From contig JACZXB010000013.1 of the NCBI GenBank assembly GCA_022571845.1, forward strand, positions 12,501-55,763: a stretch of DNA of 43,263 bases, given 5' to 3'. Below, in pieces: positions 25,734 through 32,894 of the stretch. Below the pieces are notes generated by a model. That model ran no database searches. It was not told the DNA's origin and saw only the letters and a program-made list of their open reading frames with translations. Numbering within the stretch: position 1 is the stretch's first letter; the number at the start of each line of letters is the position of its first letter. This stretch comes from Candidatus Zixiibacteriota bacterium. Lineage in GTDB: Bacteria; Zixibacteria; MSB-5A5; GN15; FEB-12. The position numbers and the translations under genes are program-made.

Positions 25734-27356
25734 ATGGACAACAATAAACATACTACTTTTGATGCACTCGAACTTGGGACTCAGGTAGACGATTCTCCGG
25801 AACCAGGTCGCCCTGCTGTCACAGAAACACCTTACAAGCATGCCAAGCGATTACTGTTCGGCAGACACATTTCTTTTCGTATTGAAGATGCTTCAGTTCA
25901 GATGGCAGCGGTCTCTCATTTTGGCAGACGTCGCCGCATAATTGAATTATGCAAGTATTACCTGACAGCTGAACAAGCCAAATCACATGAACGGCTGACC
26001 CTTATAACAAAAGCAATCAATGACTTCCTGGAAAAGCACCACAGATACTTTTCGGTAATGTCGATAGTTATCTCCGGACGTGAAACTGCACTTCGAAGTT
26101 TCCTGATGCCGGCTATAAAAAAGTCTGATCTTGATTCAGCCATAGAGTTAGAAGCCAGAACCCAGCTTCCGTTTCCAATTGAAGACTGTACCTATGACTA
26201 CCGGCCGATATCGCGGATTATAAGCGGCAACAGAAAGCTCTACAACATATCGCTGCTGGGAGCAACCCGCCGTCTGATTCAAGAGAAAATGGAACCGCTT
26301 GATGACAGAAGAGGACTAATTGAACACATATATCATGCGCCAGATGTAGTCGGTAAACTCCTGCCATATCTGAACGATTTCAAGCCCGAGGAAAGTTATA
26401 CCGCTATCAATATCGGGTTGAATCAGTCTGAAATATCTTTTTACAAGGGCAGCGCGCTGGAATTCTATAACGTTCTCTCGGTCGGTTCTTCTATTCTGGG
26501 GAAAACTCCGGATAAAATTGGCTACGATTTTCTGGCTGAATCTTTGGCCTCAGAAATACAAATTTCTATTGATTTTTACACCGGAAGATATAGCCGGCCG
26601 GTCTCAGATAGAATCCTGGTCTATGGTGATTTGGCCTACAGCGAAGAAATAGTAAACAGCTTAAAAGGCACCTCGGGATATGAATTTCAAAAATTCCCTG
26701 TTGAGAAAATCAATTTTATGACATCTGCAAGTATTGAAAACTTTGCAGAACAGATTCCGGCCTGCCTGCCCGCTTTTGCCGCAGCCTCCTGCCCCGAAGG
26801 TATGGCAGACCTGTTGCCCCCTGAAAATAAGAAAGCTCGGAAGGAACTGCGGTTTGTCGAATACGCCAAGATAGCGGTAATTTTTATTATGTCTGTATTG
26901 ATTTTCAGTTCGTGGCTAATCGGTAAAGCTATTGATATTAAACAAGATGGAGTTGCGAACTTAAACCAACAGGTTAATAATTTTGTGCAGTCTGAAGCCT
27001 ATAGAACATACAATATTCTCAAACAGCAAATCGCTGTTGACCAGGCCTATCTGGCAACTGCCAGGGAGAATCCGAATTTCCTGTCACTTAACCTAAAAGA
27101 GCTTTCTCATCTCACTCCTGCAAACATACGCCTGCTGCATTTTCAGTTTCATCCGCTCGAAGATGGAAATAACCTGCTGATACAAGGGCTCGTCTACTCG
27201 GATAGAATACCACCCGAAGTCATACTTGCGGAATTTGTTGAGAATATGACAGCTTCCTCATTTTATGACCAGGTCAAAATTGACAGATATGTCAAAAGGG
27301 AAAAGTATAAAGGATTCGAGATTGATTTCACCTTGAAATGCCGGGGGTTGATTTGA
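25734..27356 (+). CDS. PilM-PilN fusion (GspL-like) assembly protein
   Basis: A 540-residue protein that joins two usually separate pilus proteins. After a divergent 40-residue start, residues about 45-360 form the actin-like PilM domain (GRHISFRIEDASVQMAAV; IELEARTQLPFPIEDCTYDY; TAINIGLNQSEISFYKG). A TM helix follows at about 380-402. Residues 410-540 are PilN-like, with a coiled-coil and a ferredoxin-like domain (LLIQGLVYSDRIPPEVILAEF). This topology equals that of type II secretion GspL. It should link the cytoplasmic ATPase to the periplasmic PilO-PilP parts encoded next. It is followed by the PilO gene with a 19-base overlap. Confidence 0.85.
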   Translation: MDNNKHTTFDALELGTQVDDSPEPGRPAVTETPYKHAKRLLFGRHISFRIEDASVQMAAVSHFGRRRRIIELCKYYLTAEQAKSHERLTLITKAINDFLEKHHRYFSVMSIVISGRETALRSFLMPAIKKSDLDSAIELEARTQLPFPIEDCTYDYRPISRIISGNRKLYNISLLGATRRLIQEKMEPLDDRRGLIEHIYHAPDVVGKLLPYLNDFKPEESYTAINIGLNQSEISFYKGSALEFYNVLSVGSSILGKTPDKIGYDFLAESLASEIQISIDFYTGRYSRPVSDRILVYGDLAYSEEIVNSLKGTSGYEFQKFPVEKINFMTSASIENFAEQIPACLPAFAAASCPEGMADLLPPENKKARKELRFVEYAKIAVIFIMSVLIFSSWLIGKAIDIKQDGVANLNQQVNNFVQSEAYRTYNILKQQIAVDQAYLATARENPNFLSLNLKELSHLTPANIRLLHFQFHPLEDGNNLLIQGLVYSDRIPPEVILAEFVENMTASSFYDQVKIDRYVKREKYKGFEIDFTLKCRGLI

Positions 27357-27916
27357 AATCAAGATTGATTGGCTATACTTTCTTTGCTGTGGCTATGCTA
27401 ATTCTATGGACTTTCTTGATATTTGTGCCACAGCATACTCTATATCTGGAAACGTCTTTAAAGATTATTCAGGCCGAGTATAACCTGGCGGATTTTGAAA
27501 AAACAGTCTTGCTTCTTCCCTCATATATCAAGACTCATGAGTACCTGACTAAGAAGATAGAAAGTTTAAATTCCAGCCTCTACACTAAAGAGAACATTTT
27601 AAATCTTTTTGAACAATTCTATTCGATTGCCGGCAAAAATAAAATGAAGATAGTAGAGATTACACCTCCAGTTGAAGAATTGTTGAGGATTAACCGGATT
27701 AACCCGGACTCTGCCAAGTTAATGATTTTGAACGTGAGCATTAAGGCAATCGGGTCCTACAGAAATTTTGGCAATTTTGTCAGCTCAATGGAAGAAGCCC
27801 TCTTTTTCAGAGGCTCCAACTACTGCAGCATTATCAGTACTCTAAACCGGAAAAGCCCTGTTCTCTACGATTTCGGCTTTAGATCTCTTCTGGGCAGCTT
27901 GAAAGGTAAAACATGA
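27338..27916 (+). CDS. pilO: PilO-like alignment subcomplex protein
   Basis: A 192-residue bitopic protein with one N-terminal TM helix (residues about 11-31), a coiled-coil (35-85) and a small ferredoxin-like periplasmic domain (KMKIVEITPPVEELL ... MILNVSIKAIGSYRNFGNFVSSMEE). This is the PilO/GspM layout, and its place between the PilM/N fusion and PilP supports it. It overlaps the fusion gene by 19 bases and the next gene by 4, so the block is tightly coupled. Confidence 0.82.
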   Translation: MPGVDLKSRLIGYTFFAVAMLILWTFLIFVPQHTLYLETSLKIIQAEYNLADFEKTVLLLPSYIKTHEYLTKKIESLNSSLYTKENILNLFEQFYSIAGKNKMKIVEITPPVEELLRINRINPDSAKLMILNVSIKAIGSYRNFGNFVSSMEEALFFRGSNYCSIISTLNRKSPVLYDFGFRSLLGSLKGKT

Positions 27917-28356
27917 GCGAAAGCACCCGCAAGAAAATACTCTACGCGGCCCTGGTTGCAGCCGTTATATGGGGCGTCTACAACTTTGTGCCAAAGTCTC
28001 AAATAAGCACAGCTACGACCTCAAAACCTGTAGTCAGCCGACAGGCTCCAATAGCAGCCACAAACGCCACTTTTGCCAGGATTGATAAAACCATTAATGT
28101 TGCCGATATGAAACTTAAAGGCTGGGGTTCAGACCCCTTTAGGGCTCGCGATAAAAAAACATTTAATAAAAAGGCGCCAAAGAAAGTATGGAAGCTCTCC
28201 GGCATAGTTTTTAATGATTTCAATCCGTTAGCCATCATAAACGGTAAATCAATAGCCGTCGGGGATATGATAGATGGTGCAAAGGTTGTGAAAATAGAGC
28301 GGAAAAAAGTCATCATAGAATACGCCGGAAACAGTATCAGCCTCTCGGTTTCATAA
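27913..28356 (+). CDS. pilP: PilP/GspC-like periplasmic connector
   Basis: A 147-residue protein with one N-terminal TM helix (residues about 7-24), a flexible Thr/Ala/Lys-rich linker, and a compact beta domain. The domain reads WKLSGIVFNDFNPLAIIN and then GDMIDGAKVVKIERKKVIIEY, the homology region of PilP/GspC that binds the N0 domain of the secretin. PilP is usually a lipoprotein; here a TM anchor takes its place, again like GspC. ATG overlaps the pilO stop (ATGA). Confidence 0.85.
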   Translation: MSESTRKKILYAALVAAVIWGVYNFVPKSQISTATTSKPVVSRQAPIAATNATFARIDKTINVADMKLKGWGSDPFRARDKKTFNKKAPKKVWKLSGIVFNDFNPLAIINGKSIAVGDMIDGAKVVKIERKKVIIEYAGNSISLSVS

Positions 28357-28364
28357 GGATAGAA

Positions 28365-29642
28365 ATGTTGCAGATTCATAAATATATTATGGCAATACTC
28401 TTTGTCGCGGTATTTTGTTCAACTCCCGGCGCACAGGGACTGAACAGCAACCAGAAAATAAGTCTGGAGCTTGAAAATGTGCCGATTAATACAGCTCTGA
28501 ACATGATTGCCCGGCAGTACAATCTTAACATTGTCATCCCGGGTGACATTGATGACAGGGTAACTATAAGACTCAACAATGTTGACTTAGCCTCTGCCCT
28601 GAATGCTCTCTTGACGTCGAACGGATTAAATTACTACTTCAGCGACGACATAATAGTTGTAAAGAAAATTGAAAAAGATGCTGTTGGTGAGCTCGCTTCA
28701 AAACTTGTGACGCTCCTTTATGCCGATGCGGTAACGGCCAAAAAAGCGCTTGATTCAAGAAAATCAGAAAAAGGAAAAGTGGTAATTCTTGATAAGAAAT
28801 CTGATGACGAGGACGATGCCGCGAAGCACTACACAGCCAACCGAATCTTGATTTCAGATTATCCAAATGTATTAGCTGAACAACTGAAACTGATAAAAGA
28901 ATTAGATATTCCTGAAAGATTGATTTCGATATCCGTAAAAATTATTGAAAGCCAGATAGACAAAAACTCAAAACTTGGATTTCTCTGGCCAAGTTTAATC
29001 ACTGCTAATTTCGGAAGAAGCGATTCCGGACTGACCTCAACCGGATTTGTCCAAGGAGTAGGAGAGCTTAACCCCAACGACGGCAGCTGGACCTGGGGTA
29101 AGCTCAATGTTGAGCAGCTTGCTCTGGTACTGGATCTGCTGAACAAAAGCGGCAAGACTAAGCTTATCTCCGACCCCCATCTGACAGTCACCGAAAACTA
29201 TGAAGCAGAGATAAGAAGCGAAATTATCATACCGGTTCAAACTATCAACAGATTCACTCAAGGTTCAGCAACTTCGGACATAGTCACTTTCGAAGATATA
29301 AAAGTCGGCATAACGTTGAAGGTAACCCCTCGCATCAACGGCGACGGGGAAATTACAATGGATGTCTTTCCCACCGTACAGAACATATTAAGTTTTGTGG
29401 GAACAGCGGAGAATCAAAAACCGATTAAGAGTTCTCGTTCAATCCGTACCAGGGTAACCGTAAAAAGTGGTGAGACTCTGGCATTGGGCGGTTTACTCAG
29501 CGAAAACGAGTCGGAGGTCGAAAGAAAGGTGCCCTTTTTGGGCTCCATTCCCCTGCTTGGTAAGTGGCTCTTTACTCACAAATCTATAGAGCGCACCAAG
29601 ACTGATCTGCTTATTCTGATTACACCTACGATTGTAAATTAG
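28365..29642 (+). CDS. pilQ: Secretin (PilQ/GspD family), short form
   Basis: A 425-residue outer-membrane secretin. A signal peptide (to about residue 25) is followed by an STN/N0 domain (ISLELENVPINTALNMIARQ), an N1-like domain with an acidic insert (KKSDDEDDAAKHYTANRILISD), and the secretin core from about residue 190 to the end with ALGGLLSENE and VPFLGSIPLLGKWLF. It is short compared with PilQ or GspD (650-770), as it lacks AMIN domains and extra N domains. AAGGA precedes the ATG. Its TAG overlaps the stop codon of the convergent MauE-like gene. Confidence 0.93.
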   Translation: MLQIHKYIMAILFVAVFCSTPGAQGLNSNQKISLELENVPINTALNMIARQYNLNIVIPGDIDDRVTIRLNNVDLASALNALLTSNGLNYYFSDDIIVVKKIEKDAVGELASKLVTLLYADAVTAKKALDSRKSEKGKVVILDKKSDDEDDAAKHYTANRILISDYPNVLAEQLKLIKELDIPERLISISVKIIESQIDKNSKLGFLWPSLITANFGRSDSGLTSTGFVQGVGELNPNDGSWTWGKLNVEQLALVLDLLNKSGKTKLISDPHLTVTENYEAEIRSEIIIPVQTINRFTQGSATSDIVTFEDIKVGITLKVTPRINGDGEITMDVFPTVQNILSFVGTAENQKPIKSSRSIRTRVTVKSGETLALGGLLSENESEVERKVPFLGSIPLLGKWLFTHKSIERTKTDLLILITPTIVN

Positions 29643-30088
29643 AGCAAATTAGCAAGCTGCCATTTGCGTGCCCGGCTGACCAATAAAAACAGGGCCAGCG
29701 CTAACAGGCCAATATCAAGATTCAATTGATCCCAGGCCGGACCTACTGCCGAAGCAGCTGCCTTAAAACATCCGCAATCAATATCAAGTCCGCGATAGAT
29801 TGTTGATGCCAGGGCAGTAATGAAAACAACCAGCATGATATTTATCCATAAAATTGCACCCCGGTAATAGGCACCGACAAGTAAAGCGATACCAGCTAAG
29901 ATTTCGAGCCAGGGCAAAACTAATGCAATAATATTAATAGTCTGAGTCGGCAAAATATGGTAGTTCCAGATTGAGGTGCCGAAAGCAGCCGGATCTACAA
30001 TTTTGTAATAGGCTGCTAAGATAAAGATACCAGCGAGTATAATCCGAGCCATAAAAGCGATAATATCGCTGTCAATTATTCTGCGCAA
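29639..30088 (-). CDS. MauE/DoxX-like membrane protein
   Basis: A 149-residue protein with four TM helices (RIILAGIFILAAYYKI starts helix 1) and a DCGCF motif with C105 and C107. This is the MauE branch of the DoxX family, whose members supply reducing power to periplasmic thiols in methylamine utilisation and related pathways. No mau genes are present. It overlaps the end of the rhodanese gene upstream by 13 bases, so the two are co-translated and may form a thiol/sulfur redox pair. Confidence 0.85.
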   Translation of the reverse strand: MRRIIDSDIIAFMARIILAGIFILAAYYKIVDPAAFGTSIWNYHILPTQTINIIALVLPWLEILAGIALLVGAYYRGAILWINIMLVVFITALASTIYRGLDIDCGCFKAAASAVGPAWDQLNLDIGLLALALFLLVSRARKWQLANLL

Positions 30089-30597
30089 TCAACTCTCCTC
30101 TCGATTTCCAGCTCGAAATTTTCCCACTCACGTGCCCCCCCAAAAAATATTTTTACGCCGGTATAGCCGAAAGCCTGAAGGTTCCTGGCCAGATGCAGTG
30201 ACACGTCGCACTCTTCACCGGAGCAAAAAACAATCAATCCCTGTTCTTTGGCAGCTCCGGAAAGAACAGAATCCAGGTACGGCTCAAGGCTGTCTTCAGG
30301 GAGATATTCGAAAGGCATATTAATTGACCCGGGAATCGTGCCGCAATCAAACTCCGAGGGGTCTCTGGCATCGATGAAAAGAGAACTGCCCGCTTCATAA
30401 TCTGACCGAGCCTCATTTATGGCAATAAACGGCGGGTCTCCTGCAGAGGCAGAGGGAGGAACTATCGGCTCAGAACCATCAGTTAATTCCCGGTATTCGC
30501 CAACAAGCGGGATTGCATGGGGGTGAAAAGAATTCACTCCAAAGCCTAAGATTGAAGCAAAAAATAATAGTACAAAAGCCTGTCTGAGCATATTCAT
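30076..30597 (-). CDS. Exported rhodanese-like protein
   Basis: A 173-residue protein with an N-terminal signal or anchor (MLRQAFVLLFFASILGFG) and a rhodanese domain over about residues 57-165. Conserved points are FIDARDPSEFDCGTIPGSIN (D76-R78) and the active loop CSGEEC with C125 as the catalytic Cys and a second Cys, C130. Rhodaneses transfer sulfane sulfur or act in thiol chemistry; the export signal puts it in the periplasm. It forms an operon with the MauE-like gene. Confidence 0.87.
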   Translation of the reverse strand: MNMLRQAFVLLFFASILGFGVNSFHPHAIPLVGEYRELTDGSEPIVPPSASAGDPPFIAINEARSDYEAGSSLFIDARDPSEFDCGTIPGSINMPFEYLPEDSLEPYLDSVLSGAAKEQGLIVFCSGEECDVSLHLARNLQAFGYTGVKIFFGGAREWENFELEIERRVDCAE

Positions 30598-30668
30598 TTC
30601 AGATTCCTATCTATGAGCTTTTATACCAGATTTCAACAAATATGTTTGCATTTGCATGAAGAATGAAT

Positions 30669-31397
30669 CTAGTGGCTGTGGGATGGTGCAAGAACGGTGA
30701 TAAGCAGTAGTCCGGCCAGAAAAAGCCCTAATTTGAGCCACCGCTGGGAACGGGTATGGAATACCTCAGGTAAAAGTTCACCTGTCGCAATATATAGCAG
30801 CGAACCGGCTGTCAGGGCTGTCAGATAGGCAATATAGACTGGACCACTTTGAGCAAAGAAAGGGAATGAAAAAAGCGCTCCTAAAGGGGTGGCCAGACTA
30901 AATACCAGAAGAAGAAGCACAACTTGCTTCTTAGTTAATCTGGCTAACAAAAACAGAGACGCTAAAGATATGGCCGCAGGAATTTTGTGCGATAATATCG
31001 AATAAAAGAAGAGGTCGATAAAATGGCTGTCGGAACTGGCTATGGTTAGCCCGAAACCTTCGATGATAGAATGTACGGTCAGGCCAATCAAAGCTGTTAC
31101 GGCGATAGCCTTATGCTCGTGCACAACTCCCCCGTCGCCGGTAGTCAGCAGAAATTTTTCAACAAAGAAGACTAACAGGAAACCGGCCAATAGCATAACA
31201 GGTATGGCCCCGGCTGCCTGGGTATTGAATGCCTCAGGGAGCATGTGAAAAAATACGACCCCCATAAATATACCGGCCCCAAAAGAGACGAACAGGTGCA
31301 GCGGCTCGTCTTCCCATTTCCGGACAAGGGTGAGCAGGCCGACTCCAAAAGTGGCCGCAAAAATTATACTACAATAGATTAAAAGTGTACTGCCCAT
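30669..31397 (-). CDS. ZIP-family metal transporter
   Basis: A 242-residue transporter with eight predicted TM helices. The family's metal site shows in helix 4 as HSIIEGFGL and in helix 5 as SHKIPAAISL. Additional His residues lie in VHEHKA between helices 3 and 4, and the C-terminus is SHSH. It probably imports zinc, iron or manganese across the inner membrane. I start it at the ATG at 31397, right before the first TM helix; an in-frame TTG at 31436 would add 13 residues but has no ribosome binding site either. A strong terminator lies upstream, so it has its own promoter. Confidence 0.88.
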   Translation of the reverse strand: MGSTLLIYCSIIFAATFGVGLLTLVRKWEDEPLHLFVSFGAGIFMGVVFFHMLPEAFNTQAAGAIPVMLLAGFLLVFFVEKFLLTTGDGGVVHEHKAIAVTALIGLTVHSIIEGFGLTIASSDSHFIDLFFYSILSHKIPAAISLASLFLLARLTKKQVVLLLLVFSLATPLGALFSFPFFAQSGPVYIAYLTALTAGSLLYIATGELLPEVFHTRSQRWLKLGLFLAGLLLITVLAPSHSH

Positions 31398-31461
31398 TTG
31401 ATTGTTGAAAAAAGAGGATGGCTGGGTTAGAGTCAAGGAGATTCGCTTGAACTAAAGCAAA

Positions 31462-31502
31462 CAAAAAAAGCGGAGTCTACTAAAAGCAGACTCCACTTTT
31501 TC
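31462..31502 (-). terminator. Intrinsic terminator of the small unit at 31.5 kb, partly bidirectional
   Basis: GGAGTCT at 31472-31478 pairs with AGACTCC at 31488-31494 across a nine-base loop, and flanking A and T runs extend the stem. On the minus strand the hairpin is followed by GC and seven T's, a strong Rho-independent terminator; on the plus strand five T's follow. It closes the transcript coming from the short gene at 31551-31733. Confidence 0.8.
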
Positions 31503-31550
31503 AATTTAACAGAATCTTTTGTCAGAAGATTCCCTACTTACCTACCTACA

Positions 31551-31733
31551 TTAGTTGATCGTAGCCGAGTTACGATTCAAATATTTTGCAGTTATTAGAG
31601 TGTGACGACCGCTCAGTATGGATGTTACCACTCTTGCAAATTTCTGTGTTGCCAGAATCTGGAGGCCGTAGGTGTGCCAACAGTCCTTTTTCCCCAACAG
31701 AGCAAATTGCTCTTTTTCTTTTCTCTTAGGCAT
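31551..31733 (-). CDS. Hypothetical 60-residue basic protein
   Basis: I do not recognise this protein. It is basic (start MPKRKEKEQF, end YLNRNSATIN) with no TM helix and one Cys. Support for a real gene is the strong AGGGAGG site five bases before the ATG, a TATAAT box 119 bases upstream, and a strong terminator 50 bases downstream. Together these make a self-contained transcription unit. Against it are the short length and lack of a known family; the transcript could instead be a regulatory RNA. Confidence 0.45.
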   Translation of the reverse strand: MPKRKEKEQFALLGKKDCWHTYGLQILATQKFARVVTSILSGRHTLITAKYLNRNSATIN

Positions 31734-31857
31734 ATATGCCTCCCTATTGCCAATCCCCCTCCCAAAGGTTAACGACTAACTACTAAATGCCAGGGTGGCG
31801 GTGAAGTATAGGGATTCAAAAAATGCTGAGTATCACCTCCTCATACATATTATTATA
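31734..31857 (-). promoter_or_regulatory. Promoter and unusual leader of the small unit
   Basis: On the minus strand a perfect TATAAT lies at 31852-31857; no good -35 box is visible. Just after the expected start site comes GAGGAGGTGAT (31832-31842), a full-length match to the anti-Shine-Dalgarno sequence. The only ATG near it overlaps it, as ATG AGG AGG TGA (31833-31844). Further on, TCCCTAT (31808-31814) is a perfect complement of ATAGGGA (31741-31747), which contains the ribosome binding site of the 60-residue gene. The leader could therefore fold to hide that site. Confidence 0.45.
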
Positions 31858-31858
31858 G

Positions 31859-31907
31859 CAGCGCGACGACAGCCCCAGTCGCCCACGATGGACAAAGTCC
31901 CTCGCTG
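31859..31907. repeat. Cloverleaf-like inverted-repeat cluster
   Basis: CAGCG (31859-31863) and CGCTG (31903-31907) enclose two smaller dyads, CGAC/GTCG (31867-31870 and 31878-31881) and GGAC/GTCC (31890-31893 and 31897-31900). The layout is that of a three-way junction with short stems. It lies directly upstream of the TATAAT box of the small unit and after the sigma-region-4 gene. It has no T tract. It could be a REP-like element, an operator or a 3'-end structure. Confidence 0.35.
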
Positions 31908-31948
31908 TTAACATCATTCCTTTATTAATAGGACGTTTTACATACACT

Positions 31949-32266
31949 TTAGTCGGTGATTACGTTGATTAACTTCTTGATAGCCCTGTGTTTATAAATA
32001 TTTACGACTTGCTGGGTTATGCCAATAATTTCTGCAATTTCTCTCTCTTTCATGCCTCTCAGGTAATACTTGATAACTTCTTCTTGACGCGCTGAGAGTG
32101 AATTGTTGATATGCCACTTAAGTTTTCGCAAGAGCTTGGTCTTTAACTTTGGTTCAATTCTTTGTTCGTTTTCTTTGGAGAAAACAGATTGCTCGTTGGA
32201 AAAAGATTCCAGATAAAGCCTGTCCACTAAGATTTCAACAAATCTTGATGCCTTGCGAGGTGACAT
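31949..32266 (-). CDS. Orphan sigma-70 region 4-like HTH protein
   Basis: A 105-residue protein whose C-terminal half is a sigma-70 region 4 or LuxR-like HTH: LSARQEEVIKYYLRGMKERE followed by IAEIIGITQQVVNIYKHRAIKKL. The N-terminal half is basic and helical and shows no region 2, so it cannot act as a full sigma factor. It may bind a promoter or RNA polymerase as an accessory regulator. The ATG at 32266 follows the stop codon of the coiled-coil gene by two bases; a TTG at 32272 would overlap it. No ribosome binding site is seen, so coupled translation is likely. Confidence 0.75.
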   Translation of the reverse strand: MSPRKASRFVEILVDRLYLESFSNEQSVFSKENEQRIEPKLKTKLLRKLKWHINNSLSARQEEVIKYYLRGMKEREIAEIIGITQQVVNIYKHRAIKKLINVITD

Positions 32267-32268
32267 TG

Positions 32269-32802
32269 TCAATAATCTATATTATTTTTTTCTCGAATTT
32301 TGTTCAGGTCAGTTATGCTCATTGAATATTTTCGCGCTGTTTCCTGCCTGATTTCTGTAAGAGCTACTCTTCGCTCATAGTTGGTCAGATCACCGGGCAG
32401 GGACTCAAATTGTTTTTTGTAATAGGCCAAAAGCTCCTGATGTTTGTTAGATTTGGGCTTGGAGCTAAGGGTGTTACTTTTCTCTTTGGAGGCTTGTTTA
32501 AGCTTTTGATTCAGTTCATTTATTTTGAAATCTTTGCTGTCTACTATATCAGCCATGGCATCCAGTTCTTTTAGATATGCTTTTTGCTGGATAGTCAGCG
32601 ATTCAGCTAATGTCACATTTTGCTGACCTATATGCTGCTGCAGCGAATCAATATCGCCGGCCAGAGCCAATGCTTTCATTTCGCTGGATTTGCGACCACT
32701 TTCAAAGGAATCATCGGCTTTGTCCCGGTCTCTGACTGCCTTTAAGTAGCTTACTGCTGCTATCAAAACCAGTAATACAATTGCTAAGAAAAACTTTTTC
32801 AT
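32269..32802 (-). CDS. Membrane-anchored coiled-coil protein
   Basis: A 177-residue protein I do not recognise. It has one N-terminal TM or signal-anchor helix (residues about 4-20, after KK) and then a charged, helical region with coiled-coil character (about 40-130: DIDSLQQHIGQQNV; DFKINELNQKLKQASKEKSN), followed by a basic-acidic tail. With lysines before the TM helix, the coil should face the periplasm. It is translated together with the sigma-region-4 protein downstream, so a membrane-signal to DNA-binding pair is possible. A perfect 8-bp inverted repeat lies nine bases upstream of its ATG. Confidence 0.65.
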   Translation of the reverse strand: MKKFFLAIVLLVLIAAVSYLKAVRDRDKADDSFESGRKSSEMKALALAGDIDSLQQHIGQQNVTLAESLTIQQKAYLKELDAMADIVDSKDFKINELNQKLKQASKEKSNTLSSKPKSNKHQELLAYYKKQFESLPGDLTNYERRVALTEIRQETARKYSMSITDLNKIREKNNIDY

Positions 32803-32811
32803 CTTACTTCT

Positions 32812-32832
32812 TATCCTCTTGTACAGAGGATA
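32812..32832. repeat. Perfect 8-bp inverted repeat before the coiled-coil gene
   Basis: TATCCTCT (32812-32819) and AGAGGATA (32825-32832) are separated by five bases. The element sits 10-30 bases upstream of the ATG at 32802. It could be an operator or an mRNA hairpin whose 3' arm (AGAGGA) is purine-rich like a ribosome binding site. No T tract follows, so it is not a terminator. Confidence 0.55.
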
Positions 32833-32894
32833 TTTGATTTGCTTTGTTCAAGTCAAGTTTGAACTATTTGGCAGAGATTTCTATAGGGCCGTTT

